Shown here: positions 17,353-25,227 of the stretch, one piece after another
Numbering within the stretch: the first letter of the stretch is position 1
How the letters are laid out: every line of letters starts with the position of its first letter
NCBI GenBank assembly: GCA_001414325.1
Contig: LLKB01000005.1
Coordinates: 939,285-1,003,284 of the forward strand
Direction of reading: 5' to 3'
DNA: 64,000 nucleotides
DNA from: Butyribacter intestini
GTDB taxonomy: Bacteria; Bacillota; Clostridia; Lachnospirales; Lachnospiraceae
The notes under the pieces: model-generated
Databases searched by the model: none
What the model was told of the DNA's origin: nothing
The model's input: only the letters and a program-made list of their open reading frames with translations
Translations under genes and position numbers: made by a program

Positions 17353-19020
17353 CTATTCTGACTGTGTACTGCTTGTATCTGTACTCTGTGATTTATTTTC
17401 GTCTGCCGACTTGTCTTTACTATCAGAATTATACTCTGCCATAACTGTATATTCCCATGATTTTTTCTTTTTTTCCTCCGGCTGTGCTGCTGCCGGAATA
17501 GAAACATTCTTTATTAGTTCTACCTGCTTGAGGTTCATTAAAAGCCTTTCCGCCTGAATCCTCTTTGTAGATATTATATTCATACTTATCGAATCTCCCT
17601 GTATCTGAAGGCTTCTTACTTTTGAGCCTTTTGGAAGACTACTCTCACATTCCCCTAAAAGCTGTAAAAATTTTTCATTATTTGTGCTTGTTGACGCATC
17701 AACCACCTCATATTTCTGTTCGCTCTCTCTTGCTTTCTTGTTTTCGTTGTAAACTTCTTCTATATACGACATTTTTGAAATTTCTTCATCAAGTTCTTTC
17801 TGATGCGATACAGCCAAAAACTGTCTTATTGATGACGAAAGTATAAGCACTACGCTAATTAACACACAGGCTGCCAAAGTTACATAAGCCGTATGCATAC
17901 CTTTGCTCCTACTCCGTTCTTCTTCGATTTCCTTTGATTTTACATCTATTGGATTGATAGTAGCACCTGCTATTGAAAGGAAACTGACCGTACTTACAGG
18001 CTCATCTCCAGGCAGTGCCTTATTATTTTTTATATCGACAAATGTACTGTAATCAAGACTATGTATAGGAAGTGAAATCTCATTTTCAAACATCTTTTTG
18101 ATTCCGGCAAGCCTGAATCCGTCACCTATCAGGCAGACTTCACCTTTTATCCTGCCACCAAGCTGATTCTGATAATAGTCAAGTGCCGTATTTACCACAT
18201 TGAGATAATAGCTTATCGAATCTCTTACATCCTCAACCGCACTTTCAAGTGCAGCTACACGCCCCTCATCTGCATTATCAATCTTCGGCATACGATATGC
18301 CAGCTCATTTTTCATAAGATACTGATATGCCTCATATTCATCATTTACACCAAATATATCATAATCAAGCAGACTTGATAATGTATTTTCAAAACCGTAA
18401 GGTGTTACTCGCTGGAATTTTATCTTATCATCCTGAACTATAGTGATAACAGTTGACTGTTCTTCAAGCTGTACTGCAATAAAGTTTGACTGTCTGCTGC
18501 TCTTTAAAAGCTGTACTGCACCGTTTCCTATGTAGTCAAATGTCTCAATTTTGATTCCGGCATACTCTGAAAAAGAATAATGATTGCTAAGAATACTATT
18601 TGGCACGGCAACGAGCATATATTTTGTAAGTTTTCTGCCGTCTTTCTCAATATCACCCATCTTGCTGTGGCTGATAACATAATCAGAAACATCCATAGGA
18701 AAATAATCGTTTATCTGCAGTTTTATAATAGACTCAACTTTATTTTCCTTTACAGGCGGAATTTCTATTTCCCTCGTGACTATCTTTGAGGAGACAAGTG
18801 TAAATACTGCCGTCCTCTCTTTTATTTGATGTTTTTCAAGTTCGTTTATAAGAGTGTTTGCAAAACTCTCTTTGTCCCTTATGTAACCATCCTCAACAGC
18901 ATGCTCAGGTGTCCTGAATGTAAATGCTTTATAAATCTTTGGCGATGTTTTTTTATAATCGACAAGTCCTACCTTTGTAAGCCAGACACCTGCTTCAATA
19001 CTTATTACCTTCTTAGCCAT
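17353..19020 (-). CDS. pilM: PilM-PilN fusion protein of the type IV pilus
   Basis: 555 residues. Residues ~1-345 are the actin-like PilM ATPase fold (VISIEAGVWLTKVGLVDY, SSKIVTREIEIPPVKENKVE, QINDYFPMDVSDYVISHS, CLIGDGFRLAGIKKMFE). Residues ~370-555 are PilN: cytoplasmic start (INPIDVKSKEIEEERSRSKG), one membrane helix (YVTLAACVLISVVLILSSSI), coiled coil and periplasm-type fold. In most bacteria PilM and PilN are separate and the PilN N-terminus docks onto PilM; here they are one chain. The frame is continuous through the junction. The gene starts ~240 nt after pilD and heads the second half of the cluster. Confidence 0.88.
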   Translation of the reverse strand: MAKKVISIEAGVWLTKVGLVDYKKTSPKIYKAFTFRTPEHAVEDGYIRDKESFANTLINELEKHQIKERTAVFTLVSSKIVTREIEIPPVKENKVESIIKLQINDYFPMDVSDYVISHSKMGDIEKDGRKLTKYMLVAVPNSILSNHYSFSEYAGIKIETFDYIGNGAVQLLKSSRQSNFIAVQLEEQSTVITIVQDDKIKFQRVTPYGFENTLSSLLDYDIFGVNDEYEAYQYLMKNELAYRMPKIDNADEGRVAALESAVEDVRDSISYYLNVVNTALDYYQNQLGGRIKGEVCLIGDGFRLAGIKKMFENEISLPIHSLDYSTFVDIKNNKALPGDEPVSTVSFLSIAGATINPIDVKSKEIEEERSRSKGMHTAYVTLAACVLISVVLILSSSIRQFLAVSHQKELDEEISKMSYIEEVYNENKKARESEQKYEVVDASTSTNNEKFLQLLGECESSLPKGSKVRSLQIQGDSISMNIISTKRIQAERLLMNLKQVELIKNVSIPAAAQPEEKKKKSWEYTVMAEYNSDSKDKSADENKSQSTDTSSTQSE

Positions 19021-19261
19021 CTCTTTTCCTTTCTATCAATACATATATAGGTGATTGCAAAACTTAAGTTTACTCTATGAATTTTTGTGCACTATATACA
19101 AAAAATATACTTTACTGAAAGTTTCGCAAATGCCTAAATACACATATAGCCTATTTTTTCATCTTAGAAAATGTCGATAAAGACATTCTCAAAGATCAAA
19201 AAACCGAAGTTTTTACTAAACTAAAAATTTTATTTCCTTAAAATAAAACATTATATTTTTA
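19021..19261 (-). promoter_or_regulatory. Leader/promoter region before pilMN with a hairpin
   Basis: 241 nt between pilD and the pilM-pilN gene, the longest gap in this half of the cluster. A 15-bp imperfect hairpin (ATCTT...GACATT arms, ~19161-19196) and a short AAAAC-TTCG-GTTTT stem near 19205 lie here. A separate promoter or processing site is plausible, but I cannot fix -35/-10 boxes. Confidence 0.4.
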
Positions 19262-20023
19262 CTAATGACATAATATATTTACATACCAGTCAATCATTTT
19301 GTTTCCCCACAGTGCCGCAATAAATATACCTATTGACAGATAAGGTCCCATTGCAAGCATATGCTTAGCTTTACTTATTTTCATTCTTATAAGATGAATG
19401 ACAGAACCGAGTACACATGCAAGTATAAATGCAAGTATTACAAGCTGCCATCCCAAAATAAGCCCTGCTGATGCCATAAGTTTTACATCACCTCCGCCTA
19501 TCGCCCTGCCGGATGATAAAAACCAGAGTACAAATAAAAACAGGCTGACGCAGACTGCTCCTATAATGTGTGATACAATGTTTTGTCTGTCTGCAATGCA
19601 CATAGCTGCACCGATTACTGCTAATACTATATTGAGACATAATGGAATCTCGAATGTTCTCTCATCTATCATTGTCAAAACAATAAGAACAGAAGTCATG
19701 AGGCAGTACAGCACACTGTTTATATTGATACCATTTGCCATGAAAACGATAATGTACAGTATGCCATTAAGTGCCTCAATCAAGGGATACTGCTTCGATA
19801 TTTTTGCTCCGCAGTTTCGACATCTGCCCTTTAAAATGATGTAGGAAAACACCGGAAACATATCATACCAGTGCAGCGTCCCACCACAGTTCATGCAGTG
19901 AGAGCGCGGCATAATACTTTCTTTTTCGGGAATACGGCAGATACAGACATTTAAGAAGCTGCCTATAACGATACCGTATAAAAATATAATTATGTAAAGT
20001 AAGATTGTAATTTGCACCGGCAT
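19262..20023 (-). CDS. pilD: Prepilin peptidase / N-methyltransferase (PilD)
   Basis: 253 residues with about eight membrane segments. Both aspartyl-protease aspartates are visible, in LTMIDERTFEIP and AIGGGDVKLMAS. The N-terminal methyltransferase region has both CxxC pairs (HCMNCGG, GRCRNCGAK) and the GSFLNVCICRIPE block. It removes the short positively charged leaders of the prepilins encoded here and methylates the new N-terminus. AAGGAGA supports the ATG. It follows the major prepilin by 21 nt. Confidence 0.95.
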   Translation of the reverse strand: MPVQITILLYIIIFLYGIVIGSFLNVCICRIPEKESIMPRSHCMNCGGTLHWYDMFPVFSYIILKGRCRNCGAKISKQYPLIEALNGILYIIVFMANGININSVLYCLMTSVLIVLTMIDERTFEIPLCLNIVLAVIGAAMCIADRQNIVSHIIGAVCVSLFLFVLWFLSSGRAIGGGDVKLMASAGLILGWQLVILAFILACVLGSVIHLIRMKISKAKHMLAMGPYLSIGIFIAALWGNKMIDWYVNILCH

Positions 20024-20044
20024 TTTGGTTTGTCTCCTTCGGGA

Positions 20045-20539
20045 TTATAAGTCAGCTTCAACGGCTTCAAATACTTCTTTTCCACTTGTACAAGCAGAAT
20101 CACTGTATGCTTGTGTTGTTACTTTCTTATTATCTAAATCAATTGTTATTTTTACCTCTGCAATTGATTTTCCCTCTGCAGATTTCATTTTAGTTGTTGG
20201 AAAAGCATCCTTATATGTTTTTTCCTTAATTTCACTTGCCAAAGTAGCAGCATCACCAGTATTTGTGCCATAAAGTTTGATTTCTATTGTTCCTGTAGAA
20301 GCAACTTTGTCTGCTTTTTCAGAATATGATGAAACTGCTGCTGTACTAAAGCTGTTTATTATCTGTAAATCCTTTGAAGCTTTTGACTTATTAAGGTAAG
20401 GAATTACCTGTGTTCCTACGATACCAACAAGGATAGCCATGATAGCGATAACGATTATAAGCTCTACGAGAGAGAATCCCTTGTTTCCTTCCTCCTTTCT
20501 TTTCTTCATCTCATTGATTTTTGTCTGTAAAAAATTCAT
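20045..20539 (-). CDS. pilA: Major type IV prepilin (PilA)
   Basis: 164 residues. A 20-residue basic leader ends in GNKG, followed by FSLVELIIVIAIMAILVGIV with the +5 glutamate, a textbook type IVa signal. After the helix there is a small globular domain. A cysteine near the end (SDSACTSGK) is the only one, so no disulfide loop is evident. AAGGAG lies upstream of the ATG. It is the best major-subunit candidate because it has its own structured leader and the most canonical signal, next to pilD. Confidence 0.88.
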   Translation of the reverse strand: MNFLQTKINEMKKRKEEGNKGFSLVELIIVIAIMAILVGIVGTQVIPYLNKSKASKDLQIINSFSTAAVSSYSEKADKVASTGTIEIKLYGTNTGDAATLASEIKEKTYKDAFPTTKMKSAEGKSIAEVKITIDLDNKKVTTQAYSDSACTSGKEVFEAVEADL

Positions 20540-20584
20540 TTCCTTTAATCTCCTTTTAAAATTTGATTTTTAATATATACCGCT

Positions 20585-20690
20585 GTTGTACGGTGCCTGA
20601 GCCCGTGGTTAAACACCCCTCAGACTCTTTTATATCATATGTCCCATGGCGACACATAATAAACGATTTAGACCGGGCTCTAATCTGCCC
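20585..20690 (-). ncRNA. Structured 5' leader of the major prepilin gene (riboswitch-like candidate)
   Basis: Minus-strand RNA ending ~45 nt before the pilA ATG. A hairpin GATTAGA/TCTAAATC (20665-20685) presents loop GCCCGG. That loop can pair with ACGGGC downstream (20601-20606), forming a pseudoknot. The same downstream segment is part of a competing hairpin, CTGAG/CTCAG (20597-20601 with 20619-20623). A last small stem ACCG/CGGT follows. It does not match the c-di-GMP-I or -II consensus as I remember them. Ligand and function are unknown. Confidence 0.5.
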
Positions 20691-20703
20691 ATTTTAATAA
20701 AAA

Positions 20704-20811
20704 TTAACCTATACTGTCGTGACAGCGCTTCATATATATTTTTATTTATTTAACCTATGCTGTCGTGACAGCACTTCATATATATTTTTTTTATTTAACC
20801 TATGCTGTCAT
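20704..20811 (-). repeat. Tandem duplication of the pilC 3' end with palindromes
   Basis: The last codons and stop of pilC (+ strand TTAACCTATGCTGTCATA, from 20795) are repeated twice just downstream, in units of ~46-47 bp starting near 20704 and 20750. Each extra unit carries a palindrome on (T)GCTGTC-GT-GACAGC(A) and an AT-rich tail. They lie between pilC and the pilA leader and could act as RNA processing or stability hairpins. Confidence 0.7.
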
Positions 20812-22006
20812 ACATACTGTAGATTGGCAGCATTATCGCAAGTATTATAGGCACAACGACTACTGCCATGATGATGATAATAATAGGCTCTAATGCCGAC
20901 ATAAGTGCCTCTGTAGCCATCTCAACCTCATCATCATAATAATCCGCAATCTTGTCTAACATATCTTCAATGTTACCGGTCTGCTCTCCTATCTCTATCA
21001 TATGGCATACAACCGGTGGAAACACTCCGCTTTCTGTTAGCGGCTTTGACAACGGAAGTCCGTGTGTAACATCTTCCTCGGCTTTTTTTAAAGCTCTTTT
21101 CACAACTTCGTTTGTCATAATCTTTCTGACTATCGCCACGGCATCCACCATCTGTATTCCCGATGCCATAAGCGTGCTTAATGTCCTTGCAAGTCTCGCT
21201 GATGCCGTCTTTACCGAAAGCGTTCCGACAAGCGGCAGCTTAAGTGCTATTCTTCCGACTATAATCGCACCTGTGTCTGTCTTCTTAAATGCCGTAAATG
21301 CAACTGCGATGCCTGCGATTATAAGAAGCATTATATACCAGTAATCCACAAAGAAATCACTGACTGACATTACAAACTTTGTAATGCCGGGCAGTTCACC
21401 ACCGCCAAGTTCATCAAATGAAGATGTAAATGTAGGTACTATCTTTATCATCATGATAGCGACTACAACTATAATAACAAGTATAAGTATTATGGGGTAT
21501 ATCATGGACTTCATAATCATTCCCCTTAAATGTGCATCTTTTTCAAAATGACCCGCAAGCCTGTCAAGTGTAGTATCCATACTACCTGATGCCTCACCTG
21601 CCGCAATCATATGTATCATAATCTCAGGAAATATCTTTGGATAATGCGACATGGCATCTGCCAGTGTCTCACCTCGCTGTACTTCACCACTGACATTTTT
21701 TATCGTGTTTTTAAATGTCTTGTTTTCTGTCTGGTTTGATAACATATCAAGTGCCGTAATAACCGGAACACCTGCATTTAATATACTCTCAAACTGTCGG
21801 CAAAAAACACCAAGTTCCCTAGCCTTTACAGCTTTTCCTATATGTATATCAAGATCTTTGTTTAAAGCATTTGCCTGTGCGATATTTACTATGAGGTTTC
21901 CATTTGAAGAAAGCTTCGCTTTCGCTGCTTCAAGATTTTGAGCCTCTATCGTGCCGGTCTTTGACTTGCCATCCGGCAGCACTACTTCATAATTAAAACT
22001 TTCCAT
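20795..22006 (-). CDS. pilC: Type IV pilus platform protein PilC
   Basis: 403 residues, full length for the GspF/PilC family. Two GspF domains each end in membrane helices: residues ~65-190 (VFCRQFESILNAGVPVITAL, then IYPIILILVIIVVVAIMMIK) and ~270-390 (LARTLSTLMASGIQMVDAV, then PIIIIIMAVVVVPIILAIML), with a third helix near 220. PilC forms the membrane core on which the PilB and PilT motors act. GGAAGG supports the ATG. Its 3' end is duplicated just downstream. Confidence 0.95.
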   Translation of the reverse strand: MESFNYEVVLPDGKSKTGTIEAQNLEAAKAKLSSNGNLIVNIAQANALNKDLDIHIGKAVKARELGVFCRQFESILNAGVPVITALDMLSNQTENKTFKNTIKNVSGEVQRGETLADAMSHYPKIFPEIMIHMIAAGEASGSMDTTLDRLAGHFEKDAHLRGMIMKSMIYPIILILVIIVVVAIMMIKIVPTFTSSFDELGGGELPGITKFVMSVSDFFVDYWYIMLLIIAGIAVAFTAFKKTDTGAIIVGRIALKLPLVGTLSVKTASARLARTLSTLMASGIQMVDAVAIVRKIMTNEVVKRALKKAEEDVTHGLPLSKPLTESGVFPPVVCHMIEIGEQTGNIEDMLDKIADYYDDEVEMATEALMSALEPIIIIIMAVVVVPIILAIMLPIYSMYDSIG

Positions 22007-22043
22007 GCAATACTTTTCCTTCCACTGCCTGTCCTATATGTTA

Positions 22044-23243
22044 TTAAAACAGTTTGCCACGCATTTTTATATCATCCTGTGCAAACTCCACTGCACTGTC
22101 GGCAGATATTTTATGTTTGATATAAAGATCAAACAACGAATCATCCATTGTCACCATTCCATTCTTCTTGCTTGTCTGTATTATCGACGGAAGCTGATGA
22201 GTCTTATCTTCTCTTATAAGGTTCTTTATCGCCGGTGTTCCAAACATGACCTCAAACGCCGCCACTCTGCCTTTTACATCTGCTCTCGGCAAAAGCTGCT
22301 GTGATATAACTGCTTCAAGCACTGACGCAATCTGAACCCTTATCTGATCCTGCTGGTGCGGCGGGAATACATCTATGATTCTTTCTATGGTCGGTGCCGC
22401 ACCTATCGTATGCAATGTTGAAAATACGAGATGCCCCGTCTCTGCCGCTGTCACGGCTGTTGAGATAGTGTCGAGATCTCTCATCTCACCGACAAGAATT
22501 ATATCCGGATCTTCTCGGAGTGCTGAACGCAATGCCGCCCCATAGGAATCCGTATCAATTCCTATCTCCCTCTGATTAACGATTGCCTTTTTATGATTGT
22601 GAAGATACTCGATTGGATCTTCAAGTGTAATTATATGAACATTCTTTTCGCTGTTTATAATATCAATAAGCGACGCAAGTGTTGTAGATTTACCACTTCC
22701 GGTAGGTCCTGTCACAAGCACAAGCCCTCTCTTTTTCTTTGTAAGCTCTACAACATGATGTGGGATTCCAAGACTCTCGGCACTTGGAATCGTAGTGTTT
22801 ATAAGTCTTAATACTGCCGCATATGAACCACGCTGCTTAAATGCGTTGACACGAAATCGTCCAACCTCGTTTATCGCATATGCAAAGTCAAGTTCTCCTC
22901 TCTCCTCCATCACCATTTTTTGAGACTCTTTCATCATCGACTCAACAAGTTCTTTTGACTTTTCGGGCATAATCTTTTCAAAAGCAGACATCTCACAGAG
23001 TGCTCCCCTGATTCTGCACTTCGGTTTAATTCCGACTGTTATATGTAAATCTGATGCTCCAAGTTCTCTTGCCGCCATCAAAAGGTTATACATATTTGTC
23101 TCCATAGTAGACTTTGTCTCCATAGTAGACTTTGGCTCCATAGTAGACGCTGGCTCCATAGTAGCCGTTGGCTCCATAGTAGACCCTATCTCCATATCAG
23201 ACATTGCCCCCATAACAGTCTTTTTCTTCATAAATCCTTCCAT
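22044..23243 (-). CDS. pilT: Type IV pilus retraction ATPase PilT
   Basis: 399 residues from the ATG at 23243, which has GAGGAG 5 nt upstream; a GTG at 23255 lies inside that site. The PilT core is complete: ASDLHITVG near the N-terminus, Walker A GPTGSGKST, Asp box ITLEDPIEY, Walker B DIILVGEMRD, His box VFSTLHT, and the AIRNL-like AIKNLIRE helix near the end. Before the core is an unusual ~30-residue run of hexapeptide repeats (TMEP-x-x). It powers pilus retraction. It follows pilB with an overlapping stop/leader. Confidence 0.93.
   Translation of the reverse strand: MEGFMKKKTVMGAMSDMEIGSTMEPTATMEPASTMEPKSTMETKSTMETNMYNLLMAARELGASDLHITVGIKPKCRIRGALCEMSAFEKIMPEKSKELVESMMKESQKMVMEERGELDFAYAINEVGRFRVNAFKQRGSYAAVLRLINTTIPSAESLGIPHHVVELTKKKRGLVLVTGPTGSGKSTTLASLIDIINSEKNVHIITLEDPIEYLHNHKKAIVNQREIGIDTDSYGAALRSALREDPDIILVGEMRDLDTISTAVTAAETGHLVFSTLHTIGAAPTIERIIDVFPPHQQDQIRVQIASVLEAVISQQLLPRADVKGRVAAFEVMFGTPAIKNLIREDKTHQLPSIIQTSKKNGMVTMDDSLFDLYIKHKISADSAVEFAQDDIKMRGKLF
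23101..23190 (-). repeat. 18-bp tandem repeats inside pilT
   Basis: Five 18-bp units built on TCCATAGTAGAC plus six variable bases, encoding TME(P/T) hexapeptides in the PilT N-terminal extension. A sixth unit is degenerate. In-frame units mean copy-number changes would leave the ATPase intact. Confidence 0.85.
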
Positions 23244-23254
23244 ACTGCTCCTCA

Positions 23255-24982
23255 CTAATCTTCATATGCTACACGGCGGACTTCTTCCACTGTTGTAATT
23301 CCTTTTAAAACATAATCTACCGCACTCGTCCTCAGTGTTTTCATACCCTGCTTAAGTGCTATATCCTCAAGAACATCTGCTGTTTCACGCCTGTTTATCG
23401 CACGCTTTATTTCGGCACTGACAGGCATTATCTCGTAAATACCTACACGACCATAATAACCTGTACCTCCACAACGCACACATTCACAATGCCTTGCTTT
23501 TCTTATCATGACGCTTCTGCCGTCCTTTATATTAAGCACTCTGCGGTCATCTTCGTCTGCCTCCTCAAGCACCGAACACTCCGGACACACTCTTCTTACA
23601 AGTCGCTGTGCAATAACACCGATAACTGAATCACCGAGCATATAACTCTGAACACCCATATCCGCAAGTCGTGTAATAGTATTTGCCGCACTGTTCGTAT
23701 GCAATGTACTTACAACAAGATGCCCTGTGATAGATGCTTTTACGGCAATCTCTGCCGTCTCTGCATCTCTTATCTCTCCTATCATGATGATATCCGGATC
23801 CTGTCTCAATATCGAGCGGAGTACCGAACTAAATGTGAGTCCTGCTTTTTCATTGACCTGAACCTGATTTATACCGTTGATATTTGCCTCAACCGGGTCC
23901 TCAACCGTGATTATATTGACACCCTCTATGTTTAATTCACTTAGTGCAGTGTATAGTGTTGTTGACTTACCGCTTCCCGTAGGTCCTGTTACAAGGATAA
24001 GACCATTGTTGTGACTGAGTATGCTGTTAAACTTTTCAAGTTCTTCATCAGGAAATCCTAGTTCTCTCTTGTCTCTTGTAAGCCCGGTCTTTAGTGCAAG
24101 TCTCATAACTGCTTTTTCACCATAGACTGTCGGAAGCATCGATACACGTATGTCATACTCCTGTCTATCTACTATAGCTGTTGCCCGTCCATCCTGAGGT
24201 CTTCTCTTTTCGGAAATGTCAAGACCACTAACTATCTTTATCCTGGCTATCATCGCTGCATGAAGTGCTATATCATGCCTCATCTCCTCATGCAGCACTC
24301 CGTCTACACGAAAACGTATGCGAACCTGATTCTCCATAGGCTCAATGTGTATATCACTTGCTCTTTTATGTACCGCCTGCTCAATAATCTGTCTGACAAG
24401 CTTTACTATAGGTGCCTCAGACTGTTCGTCATTTTCTTCTTCCCGGTTATTTCCAGAATTTAACTGCTGTCTCTCCCTCGTGTACTGCTCTGCCACACGA
24501 AGTACCTCTGCATTTCCATAGTATCTGTCTATCGCAGCGGCTATATCACTTGGAACCGTAACACATCTTTCTATCTGAAAACCTGTAATTATGGAAATAT
24601 CATCCATGGCTCTTATATCAAGCGGATCACTCATCGCCACTTTTAATATATTGGGATTTTTTTCGCTAAAAGCAAACGGGATAAGACTATATTTTCTCAA
24701 TACAGACTCATCCATAAGCTTGATTATCTCATCCTGAATACGGATACTGGAGAGATCTATACTCTCTATTCCAAGCTGCTGCTGCAATGCCTCCATAATC
24801 TGCTGCTCTGTAGTAACTCCAAGCTCTATAAGCACATTTCCGAGCTTTTCACCTTTTTTCTCATTCTTCTGCATCTCCAGTGCAGTGCCGAGCTGTTCTT
24901 CCGTAATGACACCTACTTCTACAAGAAGATCTCCAAGCCTTTTCTTTCTCCTAAAACCTGCTGACCTCACTCCAAACTTCAC
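23255..24982 (-). CDS. pilB: Type IV pilus extension ATPase PilB with MshEN c-di-GMP-binding domain
   Basis: 575 residues. Residues ~15-75 carry two copies of the MshEN signature (RLG-x2-L-x3-G-x6-L-x3-L-x2-Q): RLGDLLVEVGVITEEQL... and KLGNVLIELGVTTEQQI..., the known c-di-GMP site of MshE/PilB ATPases. The motor follows: Walker A GPTGSGKST, Asp box ITVEDPVEAN, Walker B DIIMIGEIRD, His box VVSTLHTNSA. A four-cysteine zinc loop (VCPEC...CECVRCGG) lies near the C-terminus. The start is uncertain: GTG at 24982 sits inside GAGGTG, and a GTG four codons later (24970) is better spaced. First gene of the pilus operon. Confidence 0.93.
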   Translation of the reverse strand: MKFGVRSAGFRRKKRLGDLLVEVGVITEEQLGTALEMQKNEKKGEKLGNVLIELGVTTEQQIMEALQQQLGIESIDLSSIRIQDEIIKLMDESVLRKYSLIPFAFSEKNPNILKVAMSDPLDIRAMDDISIITGFQIERCVTVPSDIAAAIDRYYGNAEVLRVAEQYTRERQQLNSGNNREEENDEQSEAPIVKLVRQIIEQAVHKRASDIHIEPMENQVRIRFRVDGVLHEEMRHDIALHAAMIARIKIVSGLDISEKRRPQDGRATAIVDRQEYDIRVSMLPTVYGEKAVMRLALKTGLTRDKRELGFPDEELEKFNSILSHNNGLILVTGPTGSGKSTTLYTALSELNIEGVNIITVEDPVEANINGINQVQVNEKAGLTFSSVLRSILRQDPDIIMIGEIRDAETAEIAVKASITGHLVVSTLHTNSAANTITRLADMGVQSYMLGDSVIGVIAQRLVRRVCPECSVLEEADEDDRRVLNIKDGRSVMIRKARHCECVRCGGTGYYGRVGIYEIMPVSAEIKRAINRRETADVLEDIALKQGMKTLRTSAVDYVLKGITTVEEVRRVAYED

Positions 24983-25227
24983 CTCATCATAATATTTATG
25001 CTAAAAAATATTGGCACAGACATTTTATTATATTGGTATCAAAAGGTATTTTGACCATTATATTTTTTCTGATATTTATATAAAAATGTCCGTTTTCACC
25101 CTTAAACCAATTTTTTTCATCACATATTGATTTATAGAATACAACCTTTCCTTATAAATTTCAATATTATCTTAGCACATTTTTAATAAACTGTTTTGTT
25201 TATGTCTAAACTGCATCTACACTATAT
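24983..25227 (-). promoter_or_regulatory. Upstream region of the pilus operon
   Basis: 245 AT-rich bases between the end of the chemoreceptor gene and pilB, both on the minus strand. It should contain the pilus operon promoter. I see several weak boxes but no pair I would defend, and no clear terminator for the chemoreceptor gene. Confidence 0.35.

Noticed and set aside
20541-20700. c-di-GMP-I (GEMM) riboswitch before pilA
   Set aside because: The leader is structured, but I could not find the GEMM core sequences or the class II consensus in either orientation; kept only as an unnamed candidate.
23101-23190. CRISPR-like array
   Set aside because: The 18-bp units are contiguous, in frame within pilT and lack unique spacers; they are coding tandem repeats.
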